A stretch of DNA of 29,897 nucleotides from a virus: IMG/VR virus record IMGVR_UViG_3300032213_000168, positions 1 to 29,897 of that record; one strand, 5' to 3'. Positions 15,858-24,100 of the stretch are shown piece after piece. Every line of letters starts with the position of its first letter. Position 1 is the first letter of the stretch. The notes below the pieces were generated by a model. The model was not told where the DNA came from, searched no databases, and worked only from the letters and a program-made list of their open reading frames with translations. The position numbers and the translations under genes were made by a program.

Positions 15858-16304
15858 ATGCAGATGGTAGACAGCAACCAACAGAAACTGACAAGCGAGC
15901 AGATTATTGAAATCGCCGCTGAGAATACCAAGAATGGTCGCCCCATTGAAGACATTAAGAATATGCTGAAGGTTGAATTCAGTATGCCTAACGTCTGGAA
16001 GATGCAACAGGGCAACACCATTTTTGTGGTGCATAAAACCAAGATTGCTGGCTGTGGTTTTTTTCGCGCATTGAATGCTGATACCGCCCGCAACTTCCTT
16101 GCAAATAGCCGAGTCTTCGCCGCCGCCGCCTACAAAGTAGGTTTCGACACGGTGGTGACTCAATTCACCGAGCCGACCATCTTGAATATCTTTCAAGCCA
16201 TTGGTCGCGACAAGCCCGCCAACATGGGATATGCCGTCCAGAAGACAAGCGACGGCGGCTACCAAGTTACTCTGACGCTGGGCGCTAAACGAGGAGCCAA
16301 ATAA
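15858..16304 (+). CDS. GNAT-fold-like small phage protein (possible T7 gp13 / P22 gp14 counterpart)
   Basis: A 148-residue protein starting one base after the ketosynthase stop. The first ~45 residues are helical. The rest reads as the second half of a GNAT fold: strands NTIFVVHKT and KIAGCGFFRAL, helix TARNFLANSRVFAAAAYKVG, strand FDTVVTQFTE, helix PTILNIFQAIG and a final beta hairpin GYAVQKTSDGGYQVTLTLG. The usual CoA-binding Q/R-x-x-G-x-G/A motif is not visible. T7 gp13 and P22 gp14 are small proteins encoded just before the ejection-protein genes, and this gene has the same position. An assembly role is therefore likely. Use of acyl-ACP from the preceding genes is only a hypothesis. Confidence 0.55.
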   Translation: MQMVDSNQQKLTSEQIIEIAAENTKNGRPIEDIKNMLKVEFSMPNVWKMQQGNTIFVVHKTKIAGCGFFRALNADTARNFLANSRVFAAAAYKVGFDTVVTQFTEPTILNIFQAIGRDKPANMGYAVQKTSDGGYQVTLTLGAKRGAK

Positions 16305-18187
16305 TGAGTGCAGTTATTGAAGCCATTGCAGACGCCGTTGGCGACGTCTTAGAGGCTGTTGGTGACGTTGTTGAGGACGTTGTTGACCTTGCAGAAGACG
16401 TTGTTGACTTTGTCGCAGAAAACCCTCTGTTGCTTGTCGCCGCTATTGCCGCGCCTTATGCTCTTGGGGCGTTTGCCGCAGAGGCTGGTGTTGTTGGCGC
16501 ACTTGAAGTTGCGGGAGCCGCAGAGGCAATTGAGATTGGAACGGCTGTTCTTGAGGCTACGGAAGTTGCCACCGCTGTAGCGTCAGCAGAAGCCGCCGCC
16601 GCAACCACCGTGATTGAGGCTGGTGCAACCATTGCTGAAGCCTCCGCCGCCGCAACTGCCGTGGCAGAGGGCGCAACTGTTGCAGAGGCTGTTACGGTCG
16701 CAACTGGTGGCGCTGTTGAGGCAAGCGCAATTGCTGAAGTTGCCACGACTGCCGCATCAGAAGCCGCAACCACAAGCGCATGGGAGACACTTTCTCAAGC
16801 CGCACAAAACATTACATCGACGATTGGTGAAACGCTCGCCCCCGGCGCAGACGCCTCCATCCAAAAAACCATCGGACAAGTTGCCTTGAACACCGCCACC
16901 AACGGCGGTGACTTGGAAAAGGGTTTAGAAACCACCTTCCTGTCCCTTGGTACAGGTTTTCTTGGCTCCGAGGTTGCAAGCGCAACTGGGTCTGAACTTG
17001 CTGGTCGCGTTGCCGCAAACGCAACAAACCAATTGGTACGCACTGGTGATGTCAACCTTACTGGATTGGCAAGCGGTGAAATTGGAAAACTGGTTGGCAG
17101 TGAAGTTGCTGACGAGACTGGCTCCAACCTTTTAGGTAAAGCCGCGTCAACCGTAACAAGTAGCACCCTGCAAGGAAAAGACGCAACCACTGGGTTGCTG
17201 AACCTTGGCATTGGTGAGGCGGTCAACACCGCATTCAACGCAGGCAACGACATAATCACTGGCGCTCCAAAGGCTGAGACCGTAAGCGACATCACTGGTG
17301 GAGATACAACAGCCACATCAAATGCGACTGACACTGTGCTAGGTACAACTGGAGTCCTAGACACAGTTACTGACGAAGACACGGTGTTAACTGGTGACAC
17401 AACGCCTGTCGGCGGTCTTGCCGCTGTAACTCAGACACCTACGATTACAACCTCTGACGACACTGGTTCAACTGCTGTGGTCATTCCTGATGACTTGTCT
17501 ACAGTTACCAGTGCTACATCACCAACAGTCAGCATTGATGACTTGACAAATGTCACCAAAGTCACTTCACCCGTAATTACGGGAGGTGATGATGTTATTG
17601 ATATTGTTGATGATACTGACCTGACTCCAGTCGTAACTGGCGCAACAACTACTGCAACAACTCCCGCAACAACTGTCTCAACAGCCGATGACGATTTGCA
17701 AACGCAGATTGATGCAATCGTTTCTCCTGAAGGCGGTAAAACTACAAGTGTTGTGACCGCTGAAGATGTTTTGTCGCCAAAAACAACGGTCACAACTGAC
17801 GAAGTTCCTGCTGGCGGTTTGAATATTATTCAAAAGACGCAAACAGAAGAACCTGTAGTTGACGCTGTTACTGGCGAGGTCAAAACGCCAACTACATCTA
17901 GCAACATTCCGTTGGCTGGCAGTGGAATTGTTTCTGGTCTCATCAAGAGCAATCTTACAAAGTCCCTCAACAAATCATTGGCTCCAGCCAAGAAGCCTGC
18001 TGGTGGATTGAAGACTGCTTTGAAGCCTGTCACCCCCGTGAAGAAAGCGGCGGCGGCTCCAAAGATGGACATCTCCAAACTGATTCCAATTGCCAAAGCG
18101 CCAGTAAAACCTACCGCGCCCAAAGGCAATTTGACACCAGTTACAAACATTGCTGGGCTGACATCAATGCTCAAGAAAGCGGGATAA
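16304..18187 (+). CDS. Large Ala/Thr-rich internal-virion-like protein (627 aa)
   Basis: The first 40 residues are an acidic amphipathic helix built from repeated V-D-V-V-E-like units (AVGDVVEDVVDLAEDVVDFV), followed by a hydrophobic stretch (PLLLVAAIAAPYALGAFAA). Residues about 60-160 are almost entirely Ala, Val, Glu and Thr, predicted helical. Residues about 160-320 contain Gly/Ser/Ala segments. The rest is a Thr/Asp-rich disordered region, ending in a Lys/Pro/Ala-rich basic tail. No enzyme motif is seen. Position first in the block that ends with a hydrolase-bearing protein suggests an ejection protein able to interact with membranes, which is inference. The start is set by TAATG overlap. 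Confidence 0.65.
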   Translation: MSAVIEAIADAVGDVLEAVGDVVEDVVDLAEDVVDFVAENPLLLVAAIAAPYALGAFAAEAGVVGALEVAGAAEAIEIGTAVLEATEVATAVASAEAAAATTVIEAGATIAEASAAATAVAEGATVAEAVTVATGGAVEASAIAEVATTAASEAATTSAWETLSQAAQNITSTIGETLAPGADASIQKTIGQVALNTATNGGDLEKGLETTFLSLGTGFLGSEVASATGSELAGRVAANATNQLVRTGDVNLTGLASGEIGKLVGSEVADETGSNLLGKAASTVTSSTLQGKDATTGLLNLGIGEAVNTAFNAGNDIITGAPKAETVSDITGGDTTATSNATDTVLGTTGVLDTVTDEDTVLTGDTTPVGGLAAVTQTPTITTSDDTGSTAVVIPDDLSTVTSATSPTVSIDDLTNVTKVTSPVITGGDDVIDIVDDTDLTPVVTGATTTATTPATTVSTADDDLQTQIDAIVSPEGGKTTSVVTAEDVLSPKTTVTTDEVPAGGLNIIQKTQTEEPVVDAVTGEVKTPTTSSNIPLAGSGIVSGLIKSNLTKSLNKSLAPAKKPAGGLKTALKPVTPVKKAAAAPKMDISKLIPIAKAPVKPTAPKGNLTPVTNIAGLTSMLKKAG

Positions 18188-18190
18188 AAA

Positions 18191-21106
18191 ATGGCTATTC
18201 TCCAAAAGCGCACATCAAGAAATCAATTGCCACAAGCGCGTGGATTGGAGCGTTCGCCTCTGTCTAGTGTTATCCGCGATGTTGACAATGCAAGACCTAA
18301 TGCTGGGTTCTTTGAATCCACTCGTCCTGAAGCACGCCGCATTACTTCAACAGGCGGCGTGAAGCCTTTGTCAAAAATAAACCAGCGCGAGAACATCTCT
18401 AACCCTGCTTTGGTTAGGGAGCCGCTGAGTCCATTTACGCCAAAGGCTCCCATCACTTCTAAAGTGGCTACGACAAAGCCCGCGATTACAAAACCTCCAG
18501 TCACAAAGCCGCCAGTTACAAAACCAACAACCAAGCCTGCGGTCACAAAGACTCCAGTGACTACTAAGCCTTCAATTACGTCGAAGACTACTACGCCTAC
18601 GACTAAGACGACCACGCCTACAACGTCAACTACGAAGCCTGCAATCACCACCAAGACGACTGCACCTACGGCTACGACCAAGACAACGCCAACAAGCACC
18701 GTTACAAAGCCAACAGTCACCAAGACTACTGGCACTGGCAATAATTTGACGAGCAAAGTTACCAACGCCGTCACTGGCGCTGTGATTGGTGCTGGAACAA
18801 AATTGTTGATTGACAAAATTACTGGCAAGCCTGTTGTCAAAACTGGCACTGGAACAACTGGTGGCACTGGCGGCAAAACAACCACCACACCAAACACGAC
18901 TGGCTCCAAAACAACCACGACTCCAAAGACAACACCCAAGACAACGCCAAAACCAACTACGCCAACTGGAAAAGTTACGCCAAAAACAACGACTCCAGTT
19001 ACAAGCAAGGTGTTAACTCAAGATGAGATTGATGCAGAACTTGCACGGGTCAAGGCGTCTGAAGAAAACATAGGTCTTCCAGAAGGCGCTGTTGACAATG
19101 GCGACGGAACTTATTCCGTTGTTGATGGCGAGTTCAAAACAATTTACGATGCCAGCGGCAATATCATAGGCATGGAAGCGGCTGAAACCACTGACACCAC
19201 AACTGGCAGTGATACCACCACTGGCGACGACACTAGCGGTGAACCTCAATACTTTACTGATGAAGATGGCAATGTCTGGTCTATGGATTCAGGTGGCGCG
19301 TATACGCTGTTCCAGTACGCTGATGGAACCAGCCCAGACGACACTACAGCCGAAGAAGAAAACATTTACACAGACCCTGAGACAGGCGCAATTTGGACAC
19401 TGGGCGAGGATGGTGAGTGGACAACTGACTACGTTGAACCTGAAACAGAAGAAGACAATACTTGGACTGACCCTGAAACAGGTAATGTTTGGCTGATGGA
19501 CACTGATGGAAATTGGAACAACACTTCAGATACAGGCGAAGACACCGCTGAAGAAACTACCGATGAAGTCGTCGAGGAAGAGGAAGAGATTCCAGAAGAA
19601 CGTAAGGGCGGGCTAATTACTATGATGAAACGTGGCGGAGTTCCGCATTTTGATGACGGCGGCGATGTCTCCTATATGCCTGAAGACGCTGAAGACAACG
19701 GCGATGGCACATTCACGCTGGACAACGTGGTCTATGACATGATGTCTGGTGACCCGCTGTACACAATGGATGATGATGGCAACATCATTTCCGTTGAGGC
19801 TTCTGCAAACTCTGGCTACGTTGACAATGGCGATGGCACATACACACTCAATGGCACAACCTTTGATGTGGAAACCGATATGCCCTTGTACCGTGACAAC
19901 CCCAAAGGTGGTGTTGACCTTGTTGAAGACAATGGTGACGGCACTTACACCGTGGGCGGCTCGACCTACAGCATGGACGGCAACAAGCGTTTGTATGACA
20001 CCGACAAGAGCGGGAACATTGTTAACGTAAGCCCTGACGCTCGCTACACCTCTGGCAATCCATTGGTAAACACTGGCGGCGGTAGCAACACCGTTGACAA
20101 AGGCTTCCTTGACACCATCACTGGCGCTCTTGGAACTACCGCAGGCGCGGCTGGTGCTGGCGCGTTGCTGGCTTCACTGCTTGGCGGTGACTTCGGTGGC
20201 GGAACTGGCAGTCAAAACCAAGGCGTGGATATGTCCAAGGTGGGCGTCATCAATCCGCGCACCACTGACTTTGGGATTGGCCCAACACGCTACGTTGGCT
20301 ACGAGGACTACGGCGTTGCGCCTGACCAAGAGTACACGCCCAATGAGGAGTTGTTGAAGAACCTGAACGCCCCCGGCTACAACCCCGTGAACGAAGGTGA
20401 CTATGGCTACGCCGAAGACGATATGCCTCCCGATGAACACATGATGGGCGAAACCGAAGAAACTGAGGAGCCACCCAAGATGGCAAATGGCGGTCTGTCC
20501 GCAATGGCTCCACAAGCCTCTCAGACGCACTTTACGTTTGGCAAACCCGTTGACGTATACGCTACCCTTGGTTTGCGCGAAGCGCCTGTTGCGTCGCCTG
20601 TAGACCAGCCTCGTCCTGTTGAGCCTCCTCCAAGCCCACAGCCTCAAGGTCAGCAGGGTCAGCAAGGTCAACAACCTCCTGCTGGGATGCCTATGGGTTT
20701 GCAAAAGCCTCCGCTCCAGCAGATGGGTACTCCGCAGGCTATGCCTCCACAACCTCCCGCAGGCATTCCTAAAGGTGTTCCTCCTGCTGGCGCTATGCGC
20801 AAGGGCGGTTTGCCGCACGCCTCCAACGTCCCAATGGTCGAAGGTCGCTACGACTTCCGCAACGGCTCGGCTGTGCATGGCGCAGGCGATGGACAATCGG
20901 ACGACATCCCAGCGATGTTGGCGGATGGAGAATACGTCATCGACGCAGAGACCGTGGCACAGATTGGTAACGGTTCAACAAAGGCTGGCGCACAGGCGTT
21001 GGACAAGTTCCGTGAGAGCATTCGCGCCCACAAGCGCTCTGCCCCGCTGAACAAGATTCCACCTAAGACCAAGGCGCTTACCTCATATCTCAAAGGAGCA
21101 AAATAA
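18191..21106 (+). CDS. Large modular virion protein with Thr-Lys-Pro linkers and NGDGTY repeats (971 aa)
   Basis: The N terminus is basic (residues 1-80). Residues about 93-275 are a Thr/Lys/Pro-rich low-complexity region, interrupted near 185-215 by a short hydrophobic helix (NAVTGAVIGAGTKLLIDKI). The acidic middle has three WxxDPETGxxW-like units (about 355-440) and four (D)NGDGT(Y/F) units (near residues 301, 501, 544 and 578). A Gly/Ala-rich hydrophobic stretch follows at about 645-680 (AGAAGAGALLASLLGG), then a Pro/Gln-rich linker. The C-terminal ~80 residues have VEGRYDFRNGSAVHGAG, DDIPAMLADGEYVIDAETV and ALTSYLKGAK, widely shared by phage virion proteins. It is probably an internal or tail-associated structural protein. 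Confidence 0.65.
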   Translation: MAILQKRTSRNQLPQARGLERSPLSSVIRDVDNARPNAGFFESTRPEARRITSTGGVKPLSKINQRENISNPALVREPLSPFTPKAPITSKVATTKPAITKPPVTKPPVTKPTTKPAVTKTPVTTKPSITSKTTTPTTKTTTPTTSTTKPAITTKTTAPTATTKTTPTSTVTKPTVTKTTGTGNNLTSKVTNAVTGAVIGAGTKLLIDKITGKPVVKTGTGTTGGTGGKTTTTPNTTGSKTTTTPKTTPKTTPKPTTPTGKVTPKTTTPVTSKVLTQDEIDAELARVKASEENIGLPEGAVDNGDGTYSVVDGEFKTIYDASGNIIGMEAAETTDTTTGSDTTTGDDTSGEPQYFTDEDGNVWSMDSGGAYTLFQYADGTSPDDTTAEEENIYTDPETGAIWTLGEDGEWTTDYVEPETEEDNTWTDPETGNVWLMDTDGNWNNTSDTGEDTAEETTDEVVEEEEEIPEERKGGLITMMKRGGVPHFDDGGDVSYMPEDAEDNGDGTFTLDNVVYDMMSGDPLYTMDDDGNIISVEASANSGYVDNGDGTYTLNGTTFDVETDMPLYRDNPKGGVDLVEDNGDGTYTVGGSTYSMDGNKRLYDTDKSGNIVNVSPDARYTSGNPLVNTGGGSNTVDKGFLDTITGALGTTAGAAGAGALLASLLGGDFGGGTGSQNQGVDMSKVGVINPRTTDFGIGPTRYVGYEDYGVAPDQEYTPNEELLKNLNAPGYNPVNEGDYGYAEDDMPPDEHMMGETEETEEPPKMANGGLSAMAPQASQTHFTFGKPVDVYATLGLREAPVASPVDQPRPVEPPPSPQPQGQQGQQGQQPPAGMPMGLQKPPLQQMGTPQAMPPQPPAGIPKGVPPAGAMRKGGLPHASNVPMVEGRYDFRNGSAVHGAGDGQSDDIPAMLADGEYVIDAETVAQIGNGSTKAGAQALDKFRESIRAHKRSAPLNKIPPKTKALTSYLKGAK
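18468..19008 (+). repeat. Thr-Lys-Pro coding low-complexity repeats
   Basis: Imperfect repeats rich in ACNACNAAG and CCNGTNACAAAG words encode KPPVTKPPVTKP-, KTTTPTTK- and TTPKTTPK-type sequence. The stretch at about 18728-18840 interrupts them with a hydrophobic segment. The repeats give long antisense open frames that are not genes. They probably encode an extended flexible linker. Confidence 0.75.
19090..20037 (+). repeat. Dispersed coding repeats: NGDGT(Y/F) and DPETG/Trp units
   Basis: Four copies of (V/E)DNGDGT(Y/F) are encoded at about 19090, 19690, 19819 and 19923, each followed by two short beta strands and an SGNI-, DGNI- or similar turn. Between the first two lie three acidic units with W-(S/T/L)-D--G and DPETG at about 19255, 19369 and 19459. 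The units resemble beta-hairpin repeats. Aspartate-rich turns could bind divalent cations, but this is not shown. Confidence 0.65.
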
Positions 21107-22113
21107 TGGCTGGCTTATTTCAAGGTGACCCGCTACCAGCGATAACCAAGACGACGGAGCAACAACAGACCGCTCCAGAGTTTTACACGAACTACCTCCA
21201 AGACATTGCAAACTTGGGTCAAAACGCCGTCCAGCAGGGCGGTGTGGCTGGGTTCAGCCCACTGCAACAGCAAGCCTTCCAAATGGCTCCAGACGTCGCG
21301 TTTGCGGGTCAGGGTAGTTTGGGTGCGGCATCTCAATTGATGGGTCAGGCGGGCGCTACAACCGTCCCTGATGTCATTGGCGACTACATGAACCCCTACA
21401 CCTCTGGTGTGGTGAATGAGATGAGTCGCTTGAGCAACCGCAACGTGATGGAAAACGTGTTGCCAAACCTCGGCGCTGGCGCTGTGGGTTCTGGTCAGTT
21501 TGGCTCGCGTCGTCAACAGCAGTTGACAGGTCAAACCTTGCGTGACATTCAGGCTGACTTGGCTGGCAAGCAAGGTCAACTTCTCCAGTCTGGTTACAAC
21601 ACTGCCGCAACAACTGCGCAGGCTGACTTGCAACGTGCCTTGCAGGCTGGTCAAGGCTTTACCAATTTAGGTCAAGAGCAACAACAACTTGGTCAGGGCG
21701 GTTTGAAGACTTTGTTTGATTACGGCACTGCCCAACAAAAGCAGGGTCAGGCTTTGCTCGATTACCCAATGGCACAGACTCAGCAGTTTGCTAAGTTGAT
21801 GCAGGGTTATCAGATGCCTATGGGAAGCACCACGCAGGCAACAGGCTCCGAGGGTTACTCAAACAGCCCTCTGTCGCAGATTGCTGGTCTGGGTTCTTTG
21901 TTTGCTTCTTTGTTCCCGAACACTGGAGCATCCGACGCACAGAAGGCATACTACGAAGAGTTGACTCGCCAAGCAACAAAACCCAAAAAGGATGGCGGCT
22001 CAATTACCAAGCGCGGAATTCGTCTTGCCGATGGCGGGATGGCTCCAGTCGATGCGGCATATCACGATGGCAACGGAAATTATTACGATGCCGACGGCTA
22101 CTTAGTGGAGTAA
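21106..22113 (+). CDS. Gln/Gly-rich internal-virion-like protein (335 aa)
   Basis: The start codon overlaps the previous stop (TAATG). The N terminus (PEFYTNYLQDIANLGQNAVQ) and the segment GFSPLQQQAFQMAP are common in phage proteins of this position. DYMNPYTSGVVNEMSRLSNR and SGQFGSRRQQQLTGQTLRDI then lead into a long Gln/Ala-rich helix (about 135-225, ADLQRALQAG, LGQEQQQLGQGG). The C-terminal part has a short hydrophobic stretch (IAGLGSLFASLFP) and a tail with DGGSITKRGIRLADGG. Such helical, Gln-rich proteins are candidates for DNA-ejection proteins. I know of no biochemical function for this family. Confidence 0.65.
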   Translation: MAGLFQGDPLPAITKTTEQQQTAPEFYTNYLQDIANLGQNAVQQGGVAGFSPLQQQAFQMAPDVAFAGQGSLGAASQLMGQAGATTVPDVIGDYMNPYTSGVVNEMSRLSNRNVMENVLPNLGAGAVGSGQFGSRRQQQLTGQTLRDIQADLAGKQGQLLQSGYNTAATTAQADLQRALQAGQGFTNLGQEQQQLGQGGLKTLFDYGTAQQKQGQALLDYPMAQTQQFAKLMQGYQMPMGSTTQATGSEGYSNSPLSQIAGLGSLFASLFPNTGASDAQKAYYEELTRQATKPKKDGGSITKRGIRLADGGMAPVDAAYHDGNGNYYDADGYLVE

Positions 22114-22117
22114 AAAA

Positions 22118-24091
22118 ATGGCAATAGCACCACAAGGTGGACTCTCTCAAGCCTCTGCAAAACCTCCAGTACCCGCTGGAGGCGGCAAAGCGCCAGCATT
22201 CGACGCAGACACCGTAGCGGCTGAACACATTGAAACGCAGAGCAAAGAAACGCCTGCGCAAGACTATGCAACTCGCGCTCTTGAAGAGCGTCGCAACCAA
22301 AGCAAATTGCTGAACTTGCAAATTGAGATGCTCAAGGCAAACCTTGAGTCTCGCATGAATCCTCCGTTTGACCCCACGCTGATGAAGACAGCGGCAGGAT
22401 TCTTGAAGCCCACCAAGACTGGTAGTTTTGGTGAGTCAGTTGGCTACGCCGCTGAAAATGCGGCTGATGAGGCTGAGAAACAGGTTGCACGAAACGCTCA
22501 AATCGACAAGATGAAAATGGAGTTGATGGAGAAGCAACAAGGTCTTAACCAACAGAACTTGATTGCTGACTACCAAGCAAGCCGACTCGGTCTCTTGCCT
22601 GCTGGCGTGAAGCCTAGTGGCGCACCTGCTGGTGGCGCAAGTGTTCTACCCACTGGCGCTCCTCCCTCTGGTGGCGGCGCTCCTGCTGGCGCACCCACTG
22701 GCGCTACGCCAAACGCTCTTAATTTTCAGGCTGGACAACTTCCTCCAAGCGGTGGCGCACCTGTTGGTCGCGCTGGCCCGACTGGCGGCGCTATTGAGAT
22801 GCCTCCCATCACTGACAGGCAGATTCAAGAGTCATACCTGATTGACCCAAGTGGCAAGTTGGCAAAAGAGTTGACAGAACAAGCCAAACTCCAGCGCGAA
22901 GACATCATCATGATTGATGGTAAGCCTTACCTCAAGAGCCAACGACAGTTCTTGGAAGGCAATCCTGACACTCAAATTGAACGTAACTTTGGTCGCTACA
23001 TTGGCACAATCAAAGTTCCCTATTGGTTCTCCAAGCAGTACGACGCTGTCAAAGCGGAAGCAGAACGCACAAACAACCCAGACATGGTGTTTGAGTTCTT
23101 CAAGAAGTACGATATGTTGGAGCCTACCAAGACGAAAGATGCGTCTGGCAAACCTGTGTACGAATCGCAAGACGAGAAGAAACGTCGCGAGGAAATTATT
23201 CAGAAGCGCCTTGAGGCGCAGATTGGTGAAGAGAAGTCTCAAATCACTGCGCTTGAAACCAATGCTCGACTTGCTCGCGACACGGTCAACATTGCAAAAG
23301 ACATTCGCGCAACAGCAGAGACAAACAAGACAGCGTTTGACCTGTTGAACAACCCCGGCATTGCGGACGCGGTCAAGCGTGCCGCCGAGCGAGGCATCAC
23401 CGCAGGCAGTCTGGGCAACTTCAGCATTCCTGCGCGTGAGTTGGAGTCCTACAAACTGTCTGATGCAGACCGTCAGGCGTTGCAGTTGATGGCGCAGAAG
23501 ATGTCGCAGTTGACGGTGCAGTTCCGTAAGTCGGCTCGCGCCCCCGGCGAAGGTGCAACGACCGAGAGCGAAGGCAGGCTGTACGCAGAGTTGGGTGCAT
23601 TGCCTAGCGACACCGCCGCAGTCATTCGCCTCAAGATGGAAGCCTTGGAAGAGAAGGCTAAGTTTGACCAAGCAGTGTTCAGAACATGGTCAAAGTTCAG
23701 CAAAGACCCTTCCAACACTTACCGCGACTTCTTGGCTTCTGGCTACGAAGAGGGAAGCGAACTCAACAAGATTATGGAGAACTACGACGCTCGCCTTGAA
23801 AAAATGCGCCGTGCAAACTCCGAGTTGTTCCGCACCACTCCAAAGCCTGCCGCACCTGCGGCAAATCCTCCCGCACCTGCGGCTCCGCCAGCAACGCCTC
23901 CAGCGGCTTCTACAAAGCCTACCGCGCCTGCCGCACCTCCTGCGCCAGCAAAGCCTGCACAGCCCGCAAAAGAGCCTGAGACAGCGCCTATTGCGCCTCC
24001 AGTAGTCACGGGTGATGATGACCCCAAATACAAGGCGCTGAAGAAGGGCGAGCAGTACATCTACAACGGCACAGTGCGAACCAAAAAATAA
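22118..24091 (+). CDS. Large coiled-coil and Pro/Ala-rich internal-virion-like protein (657 aa)
   Basis: GGAG precedes the ATG. Residues about 55-155 are strongly helical and charged (ALEERRNQSKLLNLQIEML, DEAEKQVARNAQIDKMKMEL). Residues about 165-235 are a Pro/Gly/Ala linker. Residues about 240-570 form a helical, probably folded core with REDIIMIDGKPYLKSQRQFL, KKRREEIIQKRLEAQIGEEK and YKLSDADRQALQLMAQKMSQ. The C terminus is another Pro/Ala-rich linker (about 573-630) and a small end domain (YKALKKGEQYIYNGTVRT). The architecture resembles ejection proteins that must unfold through a narrow portal. There is no enzyme motif. Confidence 0.65.
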   Translation: MAIAPQGGLSQASAKPPVPAGGGKAPAFDADTVAAEHIETQSKETPAQDYATRALEERRNQSKLLNLQIEMLKANLESRMNPPFDPTLMKTAAGFLKPTKTGSFGESVGYAAENAADEAEKQVARNAQIDKMKMELMEKQQGLNQQNLIADYQASRLGLLPAGVKPSGAPAGGASVLPTGAPPSGGGAPAGAPTGATPNALNFQAGQLPPSGGAPVGRAGPTGGAIEMPPITDRQIQESYLIDPSGKLAKELTEQAKLQREDIIMIDGKPYLKSQRQFLEGNPDTQIERNFGRYIGTIKVPYWFSKQYDAVKAEAERTNNPDMVFEFFKKYDMLEPTKTKDASGKPVYESQDEKKRREEIIQKRLEAQIGEEKSQITALETNARLARDTVNIAKDIRATAETNKTAFDLLNNPGIADAVKRAAERGITAGSLGNFSIPARELESYKLSDADRQALQLMAQKMSQLTVQFRKSARAPGEGATTESEGRLYAELGALPSDTAAVIRLKMEALEEKAKFDQAVFRTWSKFSKDPSNTYRDFLASGYEEGSELNKIMENYDARLEKMRRANSELFRTTPKPAAPAANPPAPAAPPATPPAASTKPTAPAAPPAPAKPAQPAKEPETAPIAPPVVTGDDDPKYKALKKGEQYIYNGTVRTKK

Positions 24092-24100
24092 GGACACAAC

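Noticed and set aside
15858-16304. Direct HlyC (toxin acyltransferase) homologue
   Set aside because: I cannot align the characteristic HlyC segments or place its active-site His and Asp. Only the general fold order and the genomic context are suggestive.
16304-18187. RTX-type toxin or tape measure protein
   Set aside because: There are no GGxGxD nonapeptide repeats and no long coiled coil of tape-measure type, and the surrounding genes fit a short-tailed phage.
18223-19008. Long minus-strand open frame, Val/Gly rich (261 codons)
   Set aside because: It is the antisense reading of the Thr-Lys-Pro repeats. It has extreme composition, no ribosome binding site, no domain, and runs wholly opposite a well-supported gene.
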